From Kitasatospora albolonga (lineage in GTDB: Bacteria; Actinomycetota; Actinomycetes; Streptomycetales; Streptomycetaceae): a stretch of 64,000 nucleotides of DNA. The translations under genes and the position numbers were made by a program. Under the pieces are notes generated by a model, which did not search any database, was not told the DNA's origin, and was given only the letters and a program-made list of their open reading frames with translations. Below are positions 1 to 7,999 of the stretch, one piece after another (within the stretch, counting starts at the first letter, position 1; every line of letters starts with the position of its first letter). The stretch is from contig CP020563.1 of assembly GCA_002082585.1 (NCBI GenBank), forward strand, positions 5,574,001-5,638,000, given 5' to 3'.

Positions 1-773
1 GCGAGATCGAGCTGTACGGCCCCGACCAGGACATCCACTCCGGATCGTTCGGGGGAGCCGTCCCCAACCCGGCCACCGAGATCGCCCGCCTGGTCGCCGC
101 CCTCCACGACGAGGACGGCAAGGTCGCGATCCCCGGCTTCCATGAAGGCGTCACCGACCTCACCGACACCGAGCGGGCCCTCTTCGCCGAGCTGCCCTTC
201 GACGAGGCGACCTGGCTGCGTACGGCGAAGTCGCGGGCGGCCTCGGGCGAGGCCGGGTACTCCACGCTGGAGCGCGTCTGGGCCCGCCCCACCGCCGAGG
301 TCAACGGCATCGGCGGCGGCTACCAGGGCGCCGGAAGCAAGACGGTCATCCCGTCCTCCGCGATGGTGAAGATCAGCTTCCGCCTGGTCGACGAACAGGA
401 CCCCGACCGCGTGGCGGAAGCCGTCCGCGCCTGGGTCGCCTCCCGCGTTCCGGCGGGCGTCCGGCACCGGATCACGTTCCAGCCCGCCACCCGCCCCTGT
501 CTGACCCCGCTGGACCACCCGGCGCTCCAGGCGGTGGTCCGCGCGATGGGCCGCGCCTTCGGCAAGAAGATCCTCTTCACCCGCGAGGGAGGCTCGGGCC
601 CGGCCGCCGACCTCAGGGACGTGCTCGGTGCCCCCGTCCTCTTCCTCGGCATCTCCGTACCCTCCGACGGCTGGCACGCCCCCGACGAGAAGGTCGAGCT
701 CGGCCTGCTGATGAAGGGCGTGGAGACGACCGCGTACCTGTGGGACGAGATGGCCGCGGCGCTCGGCCGATGA
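1..773 (+). CDS. M20-family dipeptidase, C-terminal part (5' end outside window)
   Basis: The reading frame is open from base 3 to the TGA at 771-773; the N-terminal half lies before the window. The visible 256 residues match the dimerisation and C-terminal catalytic parts of M20/M25/M40 zinc peptidases of the dipeptidase type. A YGPDQDIHSGSFGGAVPNP segment (near the start), a GIGGGYQGAGSKTVIPS segment and a TREGGSGPAADL segment are typical, and WHAPDEKVEL near the end supplies the usual late His/Glu region. The likely role is cytoplasmic hydrolysis of dipeptides. The next gene, nudC, starts 53 bp downstream in the same direction. The zinc ligands encoded upstream cannot be checked here. Confidence 0.9.
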   Translation, partial: EIELYGPDQDIHSGSFGGAVPNPATEIARLVAALHDEDGKVAIPGFHEGVTDLTDTERALFAELPFDEATWLRTAKSRAASGEAGYSTLERVWARPTAEVNGIGGGYQGAGSKTVIPSSAMVKISFRLVDEQDPDRVAEAVRAWVASRVPAGVRHRITFQPATRPCLTPLDHPALQAVVRAMGRAFGKKILFTREGGSGPAADLRDVLGAPVLFLGISVPSDGWHAPDEKVELGLLMKGVETTAYLWDEMAAALGR

Positions 774-826
774 ACCCGGCCCCACCTCCGCACACCCGAT
801 CCGCCCAGGGGGAGTAGAAAGCACCT

Positions 827-1783
827 GTGAGCACCTTCGACAACGCCACCGCAGACCGCCCGATCGGCCTCACCGCGCCCAGCGGTATCGACCGCGCGGC
901 GCACCACCGCCTCGACGAGGCGTGGCTGGCCGCGGCGTGGAGCCACCCGACGACCCGCGTCTTCGTCGTCTCCGGCGGGCAGGTGCTGATCGACGACACC
1001 CCCGAGGGCGGCACCGAGATCGTGATGACCCCGGCCTTCGAGGCCCCGGTCACCGAGACCCACCGGTATTTTCTGGGCACCGACGAGGAGGGCGTCAGCT
1101 ACTTCGCGCTCCAGAAGGACGCGCTGCCCGGCCGCATGGACCAGTCCGCCCGCCCGGCCGGACTGCGCGAGGCGGGCCTGCTGCTCGGCCCCCGCGACGC
1201 GGGCCTGATGGTGCACGCGGTCGCCCTGGAGAACTGGCAGCGCCTGCACCGCTTCTGCTCCCGCTGCGGCGAGCGCACCGTCATCGCGGCGGCCGGGCAC
1301 ATCCGCCGCTGCCAGGCGTGCGGCGCCGAGCACTACCCGCGCACCGACCCGGCCGTCATCATGCTCGTCACCGACGACCAGGACCGCGCGCTGCTGGGCC
1401 GCCAGGTGCACTGGCCCGAGGGCCGCTTCTCCACGCTCGCCGGGTTCGTCGAGCCGGGGGAGTCCATCGAGCAGTCCGTGGTCCGCGAGGTGTACGAGGA
1501 GGCGGGCATCACCGTCGGCGAGGTCGAGTACGTCGCCAGCCAGCCGTGGCCCTTCCCCTCCAGCCTGATGCTGGGCTTCATGGCCCGGGCGACCTCGTCG
1601 GAGATCGACGTCGACGGCGAGGAGATCGAGGAGGCCCGCTGGTTCTCCCGCGAGGACCTCACAGCGGCCTTCGAGTCCGGCGAGGTCATGCCCCCGTTCG
1701 GCATCTCGATCGCCGCCCGTCTGATCGAGCTCTGGTACGGGAAGCCGCTGCCGAGGCCGGGCAGCTTCAACCGGACGAACTGA
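827..1783 (+). CDS. nudC: NAD(+) diphosphatase / NUDIX hydrolase
   Basis: This 318-residue protein has the NudC layout: an N-terminal domain, a four-cysteine zinc ribbon (FCSRCGE and RRCQACGAEHYPR, about residues 143-170), then a NUDIX box (GFVEPGESIEQSVVREVYEE, about residues 206-225). After the box comes the SQPWPFPSSLMLGF signature that separates NADH/NAD pyrophosphatases from other NUDIX enzymes. Family members hydrolyse NAD(H) to NMN(H) and AMP, and in some bacteria remove NAD caps from RNA. Translation probably starts at the GTG at 827, preceded by a GGGGGAG stretch. A strong terminator follows at 1817-1850, so this gene and the upstream peptidase could form one unit. Confidence 0.95.
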   Translation: MSTFDNATADRPIGLTAPSGIDRAAHHRLDEAWLAAAWSHPTTRVFVVSGGQVLIDDTPEGGTEIVMTPAFEAPVTETHRYFLGTDEEGVSYFALQKDALPGRMDQSARPAGLREAGLLLGPRDAGLMVHAVALENWQRLHRFCSRCGERTVIAAAGHIRRCQACGAEHYPRTDPAVIMLVTDDQDRALLGRQVHWPEGRFSTLAGFVEPGESIEQSVVREVYEEAGITVGEVEYVASQPWPFPSSLMLGFMARATSSEIDVDGEEIEEARWFSREDLTAAFESGEVMPPFGISIAARLIELWYGKPLPRPGSFNRTN

Positions 1784-1816
1784 AGCAGCTTCGGCCGGAC
1801 GGACCGAACGGGAAAC

Positions 1817-1850
1817 ACCTCTGCCCCCGGCGGATGCCGGGGGCAGAGGT
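1817..1850. terminator. Bidirectional stem-loop terminator
   Basis: A perfect 15-bp stem (ACCTCTGCCCCCGGC) with a GGAT loop lies between the convergent nudC and mycoredoxin genes. There is no U-tract, as is usual for Streptomyces terminators. Confidence 0.8.
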
Positions 1851-1895
1851 GGAGGCCCAGCGAGCCGAGTGGAGCGCGCGACCCTAGTGCTCGGC

Positions 1896-2150
1896 TCAGG
1901 CGACCAGGGCCTGCTTCACCTGGGCGAGCGACGGGTTGGTCATGACCGACTCGGTGCCGGAGGGGGAGACGATCAGCAGGGTCGGGACCGTCTGGTTTCC
2001 GCCATTCGCCTTCTCGACGAACGCCGCCGAGTCCGCGTCGTGCTCGATGTTGACCTCGTTGTACGCGATGCCCTCGCGGTCCATCTGGCTCTTGAGCCGA
2101 CGGCAGTAGCCGCACCAGGTGGTGCTGTACATCGTCACAGTGCCCGCCAT
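1896..2150 (-). CDS. mrx1: Mycoredoxin / glutaredoxin-like thiol oxidoreductase
   Basis: This 84-residue protein has a thioredoxin fold. The redox motif is TTWCGYCRRL (Cys13 and Cys16), with the cis-proline segment TVPTLLI and a following SPSGTES turn. CGYC with this length and C-terminus is typical of actinobacterial mycoredoxin-1, which reduces mycothiol mixed disulfides. The start is the ATG at 2150 (minus strand); reading further upstream gives arginine-rich, non-homologous sequence. A near-perfect sigma-R-type promoter lies upstream (2246-2271), which fits a role in disulfide stress. The gene is divergent from uvrD2. Confidence 0.9.
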   Translation of the reverse strand: MAGTVTMYSTTWCGYCRRLKSQMDREGIAYNEVNIEHDADSAAFVEKANGGNQTVPTLLIVSPSGTESVMTNPSLAQVKQALVA

Positions 2151-2245
2151 GTCGCTGGCGCTCCCTTGTCTCGTCCGTCCCGCTGCGCGGCCGGCAGCGT
2201 CAACACGCGGCCCGGCGGACTGCGCCGCCTTCCCGCACCGGGTGG

Positions 2246-2271
2246 AACGTACGGGAGGCGGCCACCATTCC
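2246..2271 (-). promoter_or_regulatory. Probable sigma-R promoter for the mycoredoxin gene
   Basis: Read on the minus strand this is GGGAAT, 18 bases, then GTT, which is exactly the sigma-R consensus GGAAT-N18-GTT. GTT is at 2248-2246 and GGAAT at 2271-2267. It lies about 100 bp upstream of the mycoredoxin ATG and points at it. The sigR gene itself is at 35.6 kb in this window. Confidence 0.7.
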
Positions 2272-2398
2272 CACCGGCTCCCAGTACGGCTCGTGGTCCT
2301 CGTAAGTACGGCTCGTGGTCCTCGTACCAGTACGACGAACAGCTCACCCCTGTGGACAACCGCCGCATCCGCCCCGTGCGACCTGGCAGCATGGCGGG

Positions 2399-4621
2399 GT
2401 GACAGCAGCAACGCATTCCACCCTCTTCCCGCAGGTTCCCGAGACCCCGGACGCCGTGCTCGACGGGCTCGACCCCGAGCAGCGCGAGGTGGCTCTCGCC
2501 CTGCACGGACCGGTGTGCGTGCTGGCCGGCGCGGGTACGGGCAAGACCCGCGCGATCACCCACCGCATCGCGTACGGGGTGCGGGCGGGCATCCTCCAGC
2601 CCGCCACGGTCCTCGCCGTCACGTTCACCAACCGGGCCGCCGGGGAGATGCGCGGACGGCTCCGGCAGCTCGGCGCCACCGGGGTCCAGGCACGGACCTT
2701 CCACTCCGCCGCGCTCCGGCAGCTCCAGTACTTCTGGCCGAAAGCAGTCGGTGGCGAGCTGCCCCGGCTGCTGGAGCGGAAGGTGCAGCTGGTCGCCGAG
2801 GCCGCCGCCCGCTGCGAGCTCCGGCTCGACCGCAACGAGCTGCGGGACGTCACCGGCGAGATCGAGTGGGCCAAGGTCACCCAGACCGTGCCTGCGGACT
2901 ATCCGGCGGCGGTGGCGAAGACCCAGCGGGACGCCCCCCGCGACCCGGCGGTCCTGACCCAGATCTACTCCACGTACGAACAGCTCAAGCGCGACCGCTC
3001 GGTGATCGACTTCGAGGACGTGCTGCTGCTCACCGTGGGCATCCTCCAGGACCGCCAGGACATCGCCGACCACGTGCGCGGCCAGTACCAGCACTTCGTG
3101 GTGGACGAGTACCAGGACGTGAGCCCGCTCCAGCAGCGGCTGCTCGACCTCTGGGTCGGCGACCGGGACAACCTCTGCGTCGTCGGTGACGCCAGCCAGA
3201 CGATCTACTCCTTCACCGGGGCCACCCCCGACCACCTGCTGAACTTCCGCACCCGCCACCCCGGGGCGACGGTGGTCAAGCTGGTGCGGGACTACCGCTC
3301 CACGCCCCAGGTCGTCCACCTCGCCAACGGCCTCCTCAGCCAGGCCCGCGGCAGGGCCGCCGACCACCGGCTGGAGCTGGTGTCCCAGCGCGACAAGGGC
3401 CCCGAGCCGGTCTACGCGGAGTATCCCGACGAGCCCCATGAGGCCGAGTCCACCGCCCGGCGCGTCCGCGACCTGATCGCGGCGGGCGTCCCGGCCGGGG
3501 AGATCGCCGTGCTCTACCGGGTCAACTCCCAGTCCGAGGTCTACGAGCAGGCCCTCGCGGACGCCGGGGTGCCCTACCAGCTGCGCGGGGCCGAGCGGTT
3601 CTTCGAGCGGGCCGAGGTCCGGGAGGCGGGCACGGCCCTGCGCGGCGCGGCCCGCGCCGGGCGCAACGACTCCCTGCTCGACGGGGCGGAAGGGCTGCCG
3701 TCCCAGGTGCGGGCGGTGCTCTCCACCAAGGGCTGGACCACCCGGCCGCCCGCCGGGTCGGGTGCGGTGCGCGACCGCTGGGAGTCGCTGGCCGCGCTGG
3801 TGCGGCTGGCCGAGGACTTCGAGGCGGCCCGGCCGGGGGCGACCCTCACCGACCTGGTCCGCGAGCTGGACGAACGGGCCGCCGCCCAGCACGCCCCGAC
3901 GGTCCAGGGGGTGACGCTGGCCTCGCTGCACTCCGCGAAGGGGCTGGAGTGGGACGCGGTGTTCCTGGTCGGGCTCACCGAGGGCATGATGCCGATCGCG
4001 TACGCCAGGACCGACGAGCAGATCGAGGAGGAGCGGCGCCTGCTGTACGTCGGAGTCACCCGCGCCCGCCTCCACCTCTCGCTCTCCTGGTCCCTGGCGC
4101 GCTCGCCCGGCGGACGGGCGAGCCGCAGGCCCACCCGGTTCCTGAACGGGCTGCGGCCGGGCTCCACGGCGTCCGGCGCCCGGGGCGGGGCCGGGGGCGG
4201 CGGAGGGATCGACCGGGGCACCGGCCGGGCCACGGCGGCGGCCGGGCGGACCGAGGCCGTCGAGCGCAGGCCCCGGCAGCCGGTGCGGTGCCGCGTCTGC
4301 GGCCGGACGCTCACCGACGCGGGCGAGATGAAGCTGATGCGGTGCGAGGAGTGCCCGTCCGACATGGACGAGGCGCTCTACGGGCGGCTGCTCGACTGGC
4401 GCGCGGACCAGGCGGCCCGGCTGAGCCAGCCGGACTACTGCGTCTTCACCGAGAAGACCCTGATGGCCATCGCCGAGGCCGTGCCCTCCACCGAGGGGGA
4501 GCTGGTCGTCATCGCCGGCGTCGGAAACCGGAAGCTGACCCGTTTCGGAGCCGACGTACTCGCCATCTGCGCAGGTGAGGCGGTTGGCGAGGAGCCCGAG
4601 GAGGGCGCCGGGGAGAGCTGA
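2399..4621 (+). CDS. uvrD2: ATP-dependent DNA helicase UvrD2 (SF1, HRDC domain)
   Basis: The 740-residue protein is a superfamily 1A helicase. It has a Q-motif region (LDPEQREV), Walker A GAGTGKT (about residues 44-50), Walker B/DEXX as VDEYQDV, the QTIYSFTGA motif III region, and motif VI LLYVGVTRARL. The C-terminus carries a four-cysteine element (CRVCGRTL and MRCEEC) and an HRDC domain, the UvrD2 layout of Actinobacteria. It acts on DNA during repair or recombination. The GTG at 2399 is preferred because the family N-terminus begins just after it; an upstream in-frame ATG at 2315 would add proline-rich non-homologous sequence. Confidence 0.95.
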   Translation: MTAATHSTLFPQVPETPDAVLDGLDPEQREVALALHGPVCVLAGAGTGKTRAITHRIAYGVRAGILQPATVLAVTFTNRAAGEMRGRLRQLGATGVQARTFHSAALRQLQYFWPKAVGGELPRLLERKVQLVAEAAARCELRLDRNELRDVTGEIEWAKVTQTVPADYPAAVAKTQRDAPRDPAVLTQIYSTYEQLKRDRSVIDFEDVLLLTVGILQDRQDIADHVRGQYQHFVVDEYQDVSPLQQRLLDLWVGDRDNLCVVGDASQTIYSFTGATPDHLLNFRTRHPGATVVKLVRDYRSTPQVVHLANGLLSQARGRAADHRLELVSQRDKGPEPVYAEYPDEPHEAESTARRVRDLIAAGVPAGEIAVLYRVNSQSEVYEQALADAGVPYQLRGAERFFERAEVREAGTALRGAARAGRNDSLLDGAEGLPSQVRAVLSTKGWTTRPPAGSGAVRDRWESLAALVRLAEDFEAARPGATLTDLVRELDERAAAQHAPTVQGVTLASLHSAKGLEWDAVFLVGLTEGMMPIAYARTDEQIEEERRLLYVGVTRARLHLSLSWSLARSPGGRASRRPTRFLNGLRPGSTASGARGGAGGGGGIDRGTGRATAAAGRTEAVERRPRQPVRCRVCGRTLTDAGEMKLMRCEECPSDMDEALYGRLLDWRADQAARLSQPDYCVFTEKTLMAIAEAVPSTEGELVVIAGVGNRKLTRFGADVLAICAGEAVGEEPEEGAGES

Positions 4622-4635
4622 GAAAAATTGGTCCA

Positions 4636-4674
4636 GAAAATAGTTTGCGCCCGCCCCAGTCGTCACCATAGGTT
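4636..4674 (+). promoter_or_regulatory. wblC (whiB7)-type autoregulated promoter
   Basis: A -35 TTGCGC (4645-4650) and -10 TAGGTT (4669-4674) are separated by 18 bp, and an AT-rich GAAAATAG stretch abuts the -35. WhiB7 proteins bind such an AT-rich block through their AT-hook while contacting the sigma factor. The promoter sits 15 bp after the uvrD2 stop, about 600 bp upstream of wblC. Confidence 0.65.
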
Positions 4675-4787
4675 CTTAACCACGGGAACAGCGACTTCTC
4701 TGAAGCCCTGATTCCGTGCTGTACTTATCCGAATACGCAGGATCGGCCCCGGCCGGTCCCTTGAGACGCCGAGAGGAGGCGATTGAA

Positions 4788-5117
4788 GTGATCAGCATCA
4801 TCGAAACCCAGAAAATGACCGGTCTTTCGGTCGTCTCCACCTGCCCGCTCGGCCTCACCCGCACCTCGGTTGCTTCGCTCCGCGCCACCGGTCTGTCCGG
4901 CATCTCCGCCGTCAGCCCGCTGTCCCCGGCGAGCCTCCCCGTGATGCGGGAGCGCAATGAGCGACCGGTCGAGGCGTCGGCGGCAGCAGTAGCGAAGGAT
5001 GCACAGGCTCAGGTCTATGCCTTTGCGGCAGCCGACGCCGGAGCCGAGAAGCAGACGCAGCAGCACCACACGATGTGGGCCTTCCGTGGGCCTGAACCCT
5101 GGAGCGATCCAGCCTGA
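4788..5117 (+). CDS. Upstream ORF in the wblC leader
   Basis: This GTG-started ORF encodes 109 residues and is preceded by a very good ribosome binding site (GAGAGGAGG, 8 bases before the start). Its first 50 codons have the G/C third-position bias of real genes and are rich in Ser, Thr, Leu and Val; the rest is less biased. No family is recognised. It ends 23 bases before the intrinsic terminator at 5141-5184, so ribosome movement or stalling on it could control folding of the leader RNA. Known wblC/whiB7 leaders carry a regulatory uORF; that this one is the sensor is inference. A competing 11-codon uORF overlaps it at 4957-4992. Confidence 0.5.
   Translation: MISIIETQKMTGLSVVSTCPLGLTRTSVASLRATGLSGISAVSPLSPASLPVMRERNERPVEASAAAVAKDAQAQVYAFAAADAGAEKQTQQHHTMWAFRGPEPWSDPA
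4957..4992 (+). CDS. Possible 11-residue arginine-rich leader peptide
   Basis: ATG at 4957 follows a GGGAGCGC sequence and gives MSDRSRRRRQQ before TAG at 4990. It lies out of frame inside the longer uORF. The run of arginine codons, including AGG, would slow ribosomes, so it is an alternative candidate for the attenuation peptide. It could equally be chance. Confidence 0.25.
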   Translation: MSDRSRRRRQQ

Positions 5118-5140
5118 TCCAGCATCAGGCCGGCGCCTCA

Positions 5141-5184
5141 GGGCCGCGGAATCCCACTCGGATTCCGCGGCCCTTTTGTTTTGT
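5141..5184 (+). terminator. Intrinsic terminator / attenuator in wblC leader
   Basis: A perfect 13-bp stem (GGGCCGCGGAATC) with a 7-base loop is followed by a T-rich tract (TTTTGTTTTGT), rare in this G+C-rich genome. It lies about 100 bp upstream of the wblC start and downstream of the leader ORF. A smaller stem, CCTGAT...ATCAGG (about 5113-5129), precedes it and may compete with it. Confidence 0.85.
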
Positions 5185-5281
5185 CCGAACGGACGGGACA
5201 CACCGAAGGCGCCTCGGGCCAGCAGTACCAGCCGCCAACCGGCCAACAGGCCGGCACGACCAGACGAGGACACCACCCACC

Positions 5282-5650
5282 GTGCAACTCGAAGCGCACG
5301 CCCCGTCAGTACCGCAGTCCGACCCGATCTCCCCGCCCGGCTCCACGGAGGACTCCACCTTGCTCCCCCTCACCGCGCTCACCGCGCTCGACGACGCCAT
5401 CGAGAACCTCGGCGTACCCGTCCCCTGCCGCTCGTACGACCCCGAGGTCTTCTTCGCCGAGTCCCCGGCCGACGTCGAGTACGCCAAGTCCCTCTGCCGC
5501 ACCTGTCCGCTCGTCGAGGCGTGCCTCGCCGGTGCCAAGGAGCGGCGTGAGCCGTGGGGTGTCTGGGGCGGCGAACTCTTCGTCCAGGGCGTCGTCGTGG
5601 CCCGCAAGCGGCCGCGTGGCCGTCCGCGCAAGAACCCGGTCGCAGCGTGA
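5282..5650 (+). CDS. wblC: WhiB-family transcription factor WblC/WhiB7
   Basis: The 122-residue protein has the four iron-sulfur cysteines in VPCRSYDPEVFF, LCRTCPLVEACL, the WhiB signature EPWGVWGGEL, and an AT-hook RPRGRPRKNP at the C-terminus. The AT-hook and motif order identify the WhiB7 (WblC) branch, which binds region 4 of the principal sigma factor and activates intrinsic resistance to ribosome-targeting antibiotics. Translation starts at GTG 5282. The long leader with a uORF, intrinsic terminator and AT-rich promoter matches the known autoregulated, attenuated expression of this gene. Confidence 0.95.
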   Translation: MQLEAHAPSVPQSDPISPPGSTEDSTLLPLTALTALDDAIENLGVPVPCRSYDPEVFFAESPADVEYAKSLCRTCPLVEACLAGAKERREPWGVWGGELFVQGVVVARKRPRGRPRKNPVAA

Positions 5651-5742
5651 CCGCCGACTGCGGCGCCCCCGCCCCCACACGGTGGCTGCGCCTCGGAACC
5701 ATCGACCGTCCCCAGACCCATGACCCCCGGAATCAGGCCCCG

Positions 5743-6006
5743 ATGACCACCCCCACGAAGGAGCCCGTCGGCTCCGCAACCCCTGACGTCACCATCATCG
5801 GCGCGAACGACTCGCGTCAGAACAGGACCCGCGAAATGCAACTCATCCCAGAAGCCCTGGCTCGTGCGCATATGCGCGACCGCCTGCGGGAGGCCGAGGT
5901 GGACCGCCAGGCGGCCCGCCTCATGGCCGCCCGCCGGATGCAGCGCCGGGCGGAGCGCGCCTCGCTGCGCGCCCGCCGTGCGCTGGCCATGGCCGTCATG
6001 CACTGA
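5743..6006 (+). CDS. Small conserved hypothetical protein, basic and helical
   Basis: The 87-residue product has no recognised domain. Its C-terminal half is a strongly charged helix rich in Arg, Ala and Met (RDRLREAEVDRQAARLMAAR and following), suggesting RNA or protein binding or a coiled coil. ATG at 5743 gives the full form; an internal ATG at 5836 with the context GCGAAATG would give a 56-residue version. It follows wblC by 92 bp in the same direction and ends before a double hairpin. Its function is unknown. Confidence 0.6.
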   Translation: MTTPTKEPVGSATPDVTIIGANDSRQNRTREMQLIPEALARAHMRDRLREAEVDRQAARLMAARRMQRRAERASLRARRALAMAVMH

Positions 6007-6051
6007 GAGGCCCCGCCTCTCCGCTCCCCACAGGAGCAGCACCACCGGCTT

Positions 6052-6080
6052 CTCACCGGGCAACCGCTCTGCCCGGTGAG
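6052..6080 (+). terminator. Hairpin downstream of small basic protein gene
   Basis: A perfect 11-bp stem (CTCACCGGGCA) with a 7-base loop lies about 45 bp after the stop at 6006. It is followed closely by a second, stronger hairpin. Confidence 0.65.
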
Positions 6081-6093
6081 GAGCCACCACCCC

Positions 6094-6129
6094 ACCGCGG
6101 GGCCGTCCGGGCGAGGACGGCCCCGCGGT
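6094..6129. terminator. Strong stem-loop terminator
   Basis: A perfect 15-bp stem (ACCGCGGGGCCGTCC) with a 6-base loop ends 43 bp before the next gene. It is the second of two tandem hairpins. Confidence 0.7.
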
Positions 6130-6172
6130 GCGTTGTGCTGCCGGGTCCCCGTGGCGGGGATATCGTCACGAC

Positions 6173-6388
6173 GTGGACGAGGAGACGCATCCCCCCGACC
6201 GACCGGCTGAGCCACCGGCTGCCGGACCTGTGGTCTGCGCCCGCTGCGGCACCGCCGCCGAAGGCGGGACGGCCCCACTGACCTGGCTCTCCTCCGTGGA
6301 GGACGGCCGCCACCTCCACTTCTGCGAGACCTGCGCCCGTCTCCACATCAGAGCGATCGAGAGCCGCCTCGACTCCCTCTGGTGGTGA
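6173..6388 (+). CDS. Small zinc-ribbon-like hypothetical protein
   Basis: The 71-residue protein starts at GTG 6173. After a proline-rich N-terminus it has a CARCG pair (about residues 29-32) and a CETC pair (about residues 54-57), a spacing consistent with one zinc ribbon. It ends in an amphipathic helix and a tryptophan pair. Nothing in the neighbourhood defines its job. It faces the convergent ABC1 kinase gene. Confidence 0.6.
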   Translation: MDEETHPPDRPAEPPAAGPVVCARCGTAAEGGTAPLTWLSSVEDGRHLHFCETCARLHIRAIESRLDSLWW

Positions 6389-6478
6389 CCGGTACTCCTT
6401 CCGGCGGTGACCGGGTGTCTCGCCCTGCTCCGACGGCAGGTCTCCGGCGAGGGACCCCGGTCGCCCCTGCCTCCTCGG

Positions 6479-7936
6479 CTAGCTGTCGGCCCCCTCGGAA
6501 CCCTCCGCCTCCGGCATGAACCCCGGGAGCCATGCCTCCAGCTCGTCCCGCAGCCGGACCGCCGCGCCGAGCTGGCACAGCACCCCGATCGTGCTGAGCG
6601 TCACCCGGTGTATCAGGAGGTAGGACGGCGGGAGGTTCAGCTGTCTGCCGAGCTGGTGGGCGGGGGAGCGCGGATCGGCGATCCGGGCCGCCTGGTCCCG
6701 CAGCCAGCCCCGGGAGAAGGTGAACTCCTCCACCTGCGCCGGTTCGATGATCGGGAGCAGGTAGTCGAGCACCTCGTCCGGCTCCAGGTCGACCGACTCC
6801 TTCACGAAGCCCTCTTCGCGCAGCAGCCCGTACACCGCGGCGGCGTTCCCCTCCAGCGTCATCCGCAGGGATTCACCGATGGTCCCCGGCAGCCCGCCCG
6901 GAAGGCGGTCGACCGTACCGAAGTCCAGCACCCCCAGCCGCCACGCCCCGGCCGATGCGCCCTCCTTGCTCAGGAGGCCCGGGGCGCCCGAACCACCCGG
7001 GTCGCCCGAACCGTCCGGGGTGTCCGAGCCGTCCGGGTTGCTTTCCTCCGCCTCCGCCGCTGGCGGCAGCAGCCGGAAGTTCCCCGGGTGGGGGTCGGCG
7101 TGGAGCAGGCCGGTGCGTGCCGGGCCCGAGAAGAGGAAGCGCGCCAGCAGCTGTCCGGCCCGGTCCCGCTGCTCCTTCGTACCGTCCGCGATGACATCGG
7201 CCAGCGGGATTCCGTCGATCCACTCCGTCACCAGCACCTGGTCGCCCTGGTGCACCACCCCGGGGATCACCACATCGGGATCGTCCGCGAACTCCGCCGC
7301 GTGCTCCCGCTGGGACCGCGCCTCCAGCTCGTAGTCCAGCTCCTCCGCCACCCGGTCGCGCATCTCCTTGATGAGCGGCTTGATGTCCATCCCGGGCACC
7401 AGGGGGCCGAGCAGCCGGGCGAAGCGGCTGAGCTGGGCGAGGTCCGAGAGCAGCGCCTCGCCCGCGCCCGGATACTGCACCTTCACGGCGACCTCACGCC
7501 CGTCGTGCCACACCCCCCGGTGCACCTGCCCGATCGAGGCGGCGGCCGACGGCTTGTCCTCGAACTCCAGGAAGCAGTCCCGCCAGTCCTCCCCGATCCG
7601 CTCGGCCAGCACCGCGTGGACCGTGTGGGCGGGCAGGGGCGGTGCGGCCTCCTGCAACTTGGTCAGGGCGGCGCGGTAGGGGCCCGCGACCTCCTCGGGC
7701 AGCGCCGACTCGAAGACCGAGAGGGCCTGGCCCAGCTTCATGGCCCCGCCCTTCAGCTCACCCAGGGTCTTGAACAACTGGTCCGCCGTGCGCTGCTGGA
7801 CCTCGCGGGCGACCAGCTCGGCGGACCTCCCGCCGATCCGCTTGCCCAGACCCCACGTGGCACGGCCGGCGAAGCCCAGCGGGAGCGCGGCCAGCTTGGC
7901 GGTACGCGTAACCGCCTTCCGGGGAAGATCAGACAT
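6479..7936 (-). CDS. ABC1/UbiB-family atypical kinase
   Basis: The 485-residue protein has the signature features of the ABC1 (AarF/COQ8/UbiB) family: a KxGQ motif (KLGQALS, about residue 67), an alanine-rich loop in place of the P-loop (AAASIGQVH), the invariant lysine in EVAVKVQYP, and catalytic HADPHPGNF followed by DFGTVDRL. Members act as ATPases or kinases linked to isoprenoid lipid or quinone metabolism. An insertion of DGS/GSG repeats (PDGSDTPDGSGDPGGSGAPG, about residues 302-321) sits just before the DFG segment and looks like a local expansion. Upstream, 63 bp separates it from a ThiF-like gene on the same strand. Confidence 0.9.
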   Translation of the reverse strand: MSDLPRKAVTRTAKLAALPLGFAGRATWGLGKRIGGRSAELVAREVQQRTADQLFKTLGELKGGAMKLGQALSVFESALPEEVAGPYRAALTKLQEAAPPLPAHTVHAVLAERIGEDWRDCFLEFEDKPSAAASIGQVHRGVWHDGREVAVKVQYPGAGEALLSDLAQLSRFARLLGPLVPGMDIKPLIKEMRDRVAEELDYELEARSQREHAAEFADDPDVVIPGVVHQGDQVLVTEWIDGIPLADVIADGTKEQRDRAGQLLARFLFSGPARTGLLHADPHPGNFRLLPPAAEAEESNPDGSDTPDGSGDPGGSGAPGLLSKEGASAGAWRLGVLDFGTVDRLPGGLPGTIGESLRMTLEGNAAAVYGLLREEGFVKESVDLEPDEVLDYLLPIIEPAQVEEFTFSRGWLRDQAARIADPRSPAHQLGRQLNLPPSYLLIHRVTLSTIGVLCQLGAAVRLRDELEAWLPGFMPEAEGSEGADS

Positions 7937-7999
7937 GTGCCCCTCCAGTTCCCAGACTGCCGTGCCGCCTGAGCCTCCGGTGTCATCCGTCGACGGCGG

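Noticed and set aside
2135..4669. 844-residue frame antisense to uvrD2
   Set aside because: Composition is typical of shadow frames in G+C-rich DNA and the plus strand encodes an intact helicase.
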